From assembly GCF_021869535.1 (NCBI RefSeq), contig NW_026262690.1, positions 62,318,995 to 62,382,994 on the forward strand: 64,000 nucleotides of DNA, read 5' to 3'. This stretch comes from Mytilus californianus (Eukaryota > Mollusca > Bivalvia > Mytilida > Mytilidae). The translations under genes were made by a program, and so were the position numbers. The notes beneath the pieces are model-generated. The model saw only the letters and a program-made list of their open reading frames with translations. It was not told the origin of the DNA and did no database searches. This document shows, piece by piece, positions 58,624-64,000 of this stretch; position 1 is the stretch's first letter, and the number at the start of each line of letters is the position of its first letter.

Positions 58624-60527
58624 GTAGGTTTTACTTTTAATAGATTGACTTGATTAATGGTGATGTGATTTTTCCTCAAATGTATGTTGGCTTTTCAGTA
58701 TTTAACATATCTTTCATGCCTTTTATAATTTCATGAAAGATAAGATCAAGTTTTCATTGAAATATTTTACTGCTGCCCTTTCAGGCATGGTCTTTTGACT
58801 TACAAAATTCTTTTAATATATTAAAGATTATGTTGAGACAAGTTTAACAGATACCTCTGACAATAAAATTCTATCATTTATGGTCAGTTCCATTTTTGTG
58901 CCAATTTCATAATTTAGAATGATGATATCTTTGAAAAAAAAAGAGAAAAAAGGAAGTTTCAGATTGAGGTTACAGATTTGAGATCTGTGTATTCGTATGA
59001 CAAAATTTGAAATTTTTAATGAAGTAGTTATTGTTTGTCTAAAAATATCCAACTTTTTTTTTTCTTTTCTAAAGCTCCAGTAAATGTGCATTCAGGAAAG
59101 TTACATGCCTGTGCCAGTTTAATTGCATTGAATAGAAAACAAAATAAACCCATTTGTTTTCAGCAGTTTTGTACCATTCCTTAGATTGTACCCACATGGT
59201 CCATTTTAGCCATTGATATTTTTAGGGTCAATTGTTTGCCTGTTGATCATCCTGTACTTTTTGAAAATCTTTTGGTTTGAATCTTCCTGAACATTTGAAA
59301 GGAGTTGATTCACTAACCAATAATTTTGGCCCTAAAATCTTATTTTTTTTAAACTGCGATAATGTTGTAAAAACTTGATGTTAAAATGTCCAATTGTGTC
59401 AGAAAGAGAAGATTTTTCACCAATTGCATCATTAGTGATGTATTTGTGACGGCATAAATATAGGCAACTCATTAAAACCTGATTTTCAGCACAATTCCGC
59501 AAAAGTTTTGACAGTTGCAAAATTAAGAGTGGTGTCACTCCTAACCAACAAATATTATTACCAAAATATTCTTTATATACCATATTCTTTATTTTCCAAC
59601 CAAACTTTCAATGGGCGAGGTGATGAAGGTGACTATTTCAGGAAAAACTAACTAAAATGAAATCATTTCCTATTTCAGGTTAAAATATTTATAATGTTTG
59701 AAGCAGACATACAATTTTTTTTATCATTCTTTCAAAAATAATACATTGAGCAATTCAAACACATTAGATTTACTAAAACAACTAAAGTTTAAAAATTCAT
59801 CTTTACTGGGCCTTTAATTCGGGTGACTGCTTCTACTCCTTAGATTGGATAAAGTCCTACTTGGTGTGCATTGTTACAAACCATGTTTCAAATTGCCTAA
59901 TTTTACAATTATATATGCTTTTCCAGCCAACTAACGAACATTTACTCAAATTAAAAACAGAGCTAAACTATTTATTAAGTACAGGAGAAATCACCATGTA
60001 GAGTCTTCAAATTATAAATGTATTCAATTCAGAGAAGATTCTTTAATCTGACTATACCAATTTTTATATTTTTTTGGAAATATTGAAAATACAGAGAGGC
60101 TGTCTCCATTTTTTCCCCTCCAAACAAATTGTTAAATTCTATCCATACTTTTTTTTTAATTTTGTTCAAGGGTTTCTGCTGTAAAATCTTTGCAAAGTGA
60201 TTGAATGTTAAATCCCTCATTTCTCAATAATAAGTACAGTGATTTACAATTATTGTCACCTACCAGCAAATCCAATGTGAACTGTAGGTTTGTGCCAGTC
60301 AGTTCACCAATCCTAAGTTTTCTGCAATTTTGCATGGACCCTTAAGTTAAGAAATATGTCTGTAAGAGTTTTTTGTGAAAATACAAGTTGTTTGACAACT
60401 GGAAAATGTCATTTAGCTGCCACTGACGTTTTAGTTTTATTCCATCCAAAGAAAATAATGATTTGTACTACAAAGATATATTATATTGTTTGAAATGTTC
60501 TGTAGTCAAATTTACCCTCCTCAGCCT

Positions 60528-60810
60528 GTCCCAAGTCAAGAGCCTGTAGTTCTGTGGTTGTCATTAGTTCATGTCTGTCATATTTGTTTTTTCGAAAATT
60601 GTTTTGTTATTAATTATGCCATTAGTTTTCTTAATTGAATTGATTCATATATTTGATATTGGTGCCTTTTATAGCTGAATATAAGGTATGGGTTTTTCTA
60701 ATTGTTGAAGGCTGTACAGTTGCCTTTAATTTCTAACATATACTTCATTTAAACTTTTGTGGGTAGTTGTCTAATTGGCAATCACACCACAACTCCTTAA
60801 TTTTATATTC
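60528..60810 (+). repeat. Dispersed repeat inserted in a duplicated intron
   Basis: Copy of the 39448 family (TGTCCCAAGTCAAGAGCCTG to GGCAATCACACCACAACTCC). The homologous intron before Ig16 has no insert: it runs from TTTGCCCTCCTAAAGCC to TTTGACACCTCAGTTTTTAT, while here the same flanks are separated by the repeat. Confidence 0.8.
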
Positions 60811-60914
60811 GTTGACATTTCAGTTTTTATCAGTCAGTCAAAGGTATGAAGATAATTCAAAATAAACAGTGGTAAAAGATCTGTGATCAATAATGTTTTT
60901 ATGTTTCATTTTAG

Positions 60915-61214
60915 CTGTACCAACAGTTCAAGTTCAACAACAATCATATTCAGTCACCACTGGTAGCTCTGTGACCTTAGTGTGTACTGTAACATCTACA
61001 CTTACTGTCACCAGCGTTTACTGGCAAAGAAATATTGGTGGAAGCATAACACAAATTACAACCAACACCAACAAATATAGTGGCAGTACTACCGGCACAC
61101 CCTCCCTTACCATCTTTAATGCAGACCAAAGTGATGTAGGAACTTACACATGTTTTGCCACCAACAGTGTAGGAACTGGACAGAGTACAACTACTACACT
61201 GTCTGTTACTGGAA
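60915..61214 (+). CDS. Ig-domain exon 13 (Ig13, group B cassette b, shortest)
   Basis: Acceptor TTTCATTTTAG ends at 60914; donor GTAAGTG begins at 61215, the only group B exon here with a consensus GTAAGT donor. At 300 bp it is 6 bp shorter than its relatives, with two residues missing from the NTNTNK run (ITTNTNKYSG). It reads AVPTVQVQQQSYS, LVC, VTSVYWQRNIGGS, NADQSDVGTYTC and ATNSVGTGQS. Its upstream intron matches that of the partial Ig16, which defines cassette type b. Confidence 0.9.
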
Positions 61215-61473
61215 GTAAGTGTTTTATATAATGTACAGTATTATTTTATTTAATAGTTTTACTGATTACTCACCTACACCTAATAACTTTCATTGCTAAG
61301 AGGATAAATAAGTTAAAAAAACTTGAATTTTTAATAGAAATTGAATTTTAGAAAAAAAAGGGTCTGTTTGAAATGACATTTGATTTCTTTGAGTCTCCTT
61401 ATGTACCTCTTCAATTATTTACAATGTCAAATCATGCACTGATATATTAACATGGTATTATTATTAAATATAG

Positions 61474-61779
61474 CTGTACCAACTGTTCAAGTTCAACAAC
61501 CATCCTATTCTGTTACTACTGGTAGCTCTGTAACCTTGGTGTGTACTGTGACCTCTACACTAACTGTCAATAATGTTTACTGGCAGAGAAATGTTGGTGG
61601 TACAGTAACAACCATCACATCCTCATTTAACACAAATAAATACAGTGGCAGTACGACCAGCACGCCATCTCTAACCATATTTAATGCAGCACAAAGTGAT
61701 GTAGGAACTTACACATGTTTTGCCACCAACAGTGTAGGAACTGGACAGAGTTCAACTACTACACTGTCTGTTGCTGGAA
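61474..61779 (+). CDS. Ig-domain exon 14 (Ig14, group B cassette a)
   Basis: Acceptor TTATTAAATATAG ends at 61473; donor GTAGGT begins at 61780. 306 bp, class 1-1. Nearly identical to Ig15; visible residue differences are STTSTP against STTGTP, SDVGTYTC against SDAGTYTC, and LSVAGS against LSVTGS. The intron before it is only 259 bp, the shortest in the gene. It lies between cassette b (Ig13) and another cassette a (Ig15), giving the order a-b-a-a-b from Ig12 to Ig16. Confidence 0.9.
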
Positions 61780-62412
61780 GTAGGTTTTACTAAAACACTT
61801 TTAATAGACTGACTTGATTAATGGTGATGTAATTTTTCTCTCAAATGTATGTTGGCTTTTCAGTATTTAACATATCTTTCAGTTAGTGCCTTTTATAATT
61901 TCATGAAAGATAATTGTGAACATTTTCTTTTCTGCTGCATGTACAATAAAGAGGTGCTCATCTGAAAGAATTTTGCCACTTTACCGATTGTCTTACCAGT
62001 GATTTTAGTTCTTATACTGTAATACATACATGTTATATGTTGACAATGACTCTCTTATCATAATTTTTTTTTTTGTAAGTCTCTGTCATGATTTTATCTC
62101 TCAAATTGGAATGATCTCAGTTAATCAGGAAATGCTTGTCAATTTAGCCCCTAATGTTACTATATTATTATACATCGATTGCTTTCAAAAGTTTATAAAT
62201 CAATATGAAAAAATTGATTTACTGATTACTTACCTACAGAATGTGCATTTTGTTTTTCACCTAATGACCTTCACTGCTAAGAGGATATATAAGTTAAAAA
62301 AACTTGAATTTTTAATAGAACATTTCATTGAGTCCTCTTATATATCTTTTAAATTATTTACAATGTAAAATCATGGAATGAGATATTAACATGGTATTAT
62401 TATTAATTATAG

Positions 62413-62718
62413 CTGTACCCACTGTTCAAGTTCAACAACCATCCTATTCTGTTACTACTGGTAGCTCTGTAACCTTGGTGTGTACTGTGACCTCTACACT
62501 AACTGTCAATAATGTTTACTGGCAGAGAAATGTTGGTGGTACAGTAACAACCATCACATCCTCATTTAACACAAATAAATACAGTGGCAGTACAACTGGC
62601 ACACCATCTTTAACCATATTTAATGCAGCACAAAGTGATGCAGGAACTTACACATGTTTTGCCACCAACAGTGTAGGAACTGGACAGAGTTCAACTACTA
62701 CACTGTCTGTTACTGGAA
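62413..62718 (+). CDS. Ig-domain exon 15 (Ig15, group B cassette a)
   Basis: Acceptor TTATTAATTATAG ends at 62412; donor GTAGGT begins at 62719. 306 bp, class 1-1. It has QVQQPSYSVTTGSS, LVC, VNNVYWQRNVGGT, ITSSFNTNKYSGSTTGTP, NAAQSDAGTYTC and ATNSVGTGQSSTTTLSV. The downstream intron (62719-63940) is homologous to the intron after Ig12 (58624-60914), including the GAGGTTACAGATTTGAGA and GCTCCAGTAAATGTGCATTC blocks, showing that whole exon-intron blocks were duplicated. Confidence 0.9.
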
Positions 62719-63940
62719 GTAGGTTTTACTAAAACACTTTTATTAGATTGACTTGAAAAGATAACAGTAAAATTACAATTTACAGTACCAAAGTTTATGC
62801 ACCATATGCGCATAGGTAACCTTTTCCTTTCTGCCGAGCAACAATAAACAGGTATTCAGCTAAAAGAATTTTGCCCTTTAAAGGGTTTTCATTTTGGTGG
62901 TACCTGTGATTTTAGTTTTGATACTGTAATACATGAATGTAATCTGATGGCCATTACTTTCTTATTATGAACATTTTTTATGATAAGTCTCTTTCTCACA
63001 TCTCAAAAACTGACATAATCTCACTTTATCAATAAACACTTGTCAATATAGCCCTAATGTTTCTACGCTATTACACAACCATGGCTGTCAAAAATTGAAG
63101 TTTGAGCATTCCTTATGAAGGTAAATCCTAAAAAGGGTTTTGGAAGCACAAAATTTATAAAGTGTTACTGGTATTTGTATTTTGATCGCATTTTCATGGT
63201 GATATTTTACCCTTGCCCTTTCAGACATGGCCTTTTGACTTACAAAATTTAGTATATTTAATATATTAAAGATTATGTACAGACAAGTTTAATGGAAACC
63301 TCTGATGATTAAATTGTACAATTTAAGGTCAGGACAGTTCCATTTTTGTGCCAATTGCATAATTTGGAATGATGATTTCTTAAGAAAAAAAAGGAAGTTT
63401 CAGATTGAGGTTACAGATTTGAGAATGTGTATTTTATGACAAATTTATTCTAAGTGTGAATATTTTATTGAAGTAGTTAATGTTTGCCTGAAAATAATGG
63501 TCTTTTTTTCTAAAGCTCCAGTAAATGTGCATTCAAGAAAGTTACATGCCTGTACCAGTTTAAATCAAAATTGGATTAAAAAAAAAACATTTGTTTTTCA
63601 GCAGTTGTGTACAATTCCTTAAATTCACTTAAGTTATACAATATGTCTATAGTTGTATTTGTGAAAATACAAGTTGTTTGGCTACTGGAGAAATTTCATA
63701 AGCTGCCATCAATGTTTTAGTTTTTTCCCTCCCCAAAATAAATGATTGGTACATGTACTACAAAAATATAATATATTGTTTGAAATGTGCTGTAGTAAAA
63801 TTTGCCCTCCTAAAGCCTTAGTTTGACACCTCAGTTTTTATCAGTGAGTCCAAGGTATGAAGATAATTCAAAATAAATATGGGTAGAAGGAAAAGATCTG
63901 TGATTTGGTGATCAATAATGTTTTTTATGTTTCATTTTAG

Positions 63941-64000
63941 CTGTACCTACAGTTCAAGTTCAACAACCATCATATTCAGTCACCACTGGTAGCTCTGTGA
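63941..64000 (+). CDS. Ig-domain exon 16 (Ig16, partial, group B cassette b)
   Basis: Acceptor TTTCATTTTAG ends at 63940. The window ends 60 bp into the exon, after the codons for AVPTVQVQQPSYSVTTGSSV. Both the acceptor and the upstream intron match those of Ig13. The B-strand Cys and the rest of the domain lie beyond the window, so completeness cannot be judged. Confidence 0.8.
   Translation: MYLQFKFNNHHIQSPLVAL

Larger units (their letters stand above)
18708..64000 (+). other. Gene span: secreted multi-Ig-domain protein (3' end outside window)
   Basis: Seventeen exons on one strand join in a consistent frame: a signal-peptide exon followed by 16 Ig-domain exons, all linked by phase-1 introns. 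Introns range from 259 bp (61215-61473) to about 9.8 kb (18842-28610). No stop codon, transmembrane segment or poly(A) signal of this gene lies inside the window, so the protein continues beyond 64000. Full inclusion of the complete exons would give a signal peptide plus 15 Ig domains of about 100 residues each. No catalytic or other domain type is visible. I do not recognise the gene by name. Confidence 0.8.

Overview
The window looks like nuclear DNA of an invertebrate animal, most likely a marine bivalve and probably a mytilid mussel. The sequence is AT-rich and intron-dominated, has GT-AG splice sites, and is full of tRNA-derived SINEs, palindromic MITE-like elements and repeat carriers with tandem units of about 150-170 bp. 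The species assignment is inferred from repeat style and gene structure; no database search was possible.

Region 1 (1-13.4 kb) has no convincing protein gene. It holds a 2.8-kb element with 47-bp terminal inverted repeats packed with about 50 copies of the palindrome AAGATATCTT (224-3020), a hairpin MITE (3699-3857), a 1.38-kb element with ~220-bp inverted repeats and an exact 9-bp target duplication (4137-5518), an array mixing GACGTC motifs with two CRE-like TGACGTCA sites (7294-7450), and a SINE with an exact 12-bp target duplication (9835-10108).

Region 2 (13.4-28.6 kb) is the start of the only gene I can support, on the + strand. There is a candidate promoter with a short noncoding first exon near 13.4 kb. 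A strongly supported exon follows at 18708-18841, with a 5'UTR tail, a strong start context and a 25-residue signal peptide, ending in phase 1. The next intron is about 9.8 kb and full of repeats, including a Harbinger-like element (24492-25799).

Region 3 (28.6-64 kb) is a tandem series of 16 single-exon immunoglobulin domains (15 complete, the last cut by the window end). Every complete exon is a multiple of 3 (300-318 bp) and of class 1-1, so any exon can be skipped or duplicated without breaking frame. The domains fall into singleton Ig1, group A (Ig2-Ig8), divergent Ig9, and group B (Ig10-Ig16). Ig4-Ig7 lie in near-identical cassettes of about 1 kb that share introns, conserved intronic blocks and a MITE; Ig5 and Ig6 encode the same protein. 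An exonless cassette remnant follows Ig8.

The product is predicted to be a secreted, or type I membrane, protein with a long chain of I-set-like Ig domains; the 3' end lies outside the window. I do not recognise it as a named gene. An adhesion or recognition role is possible but is inference. The most interesting points are the modular exon array as a possible source of isoform or allelic diversity, the MITEs carried inside the cassettes, and the palindrome-array element at the left end.
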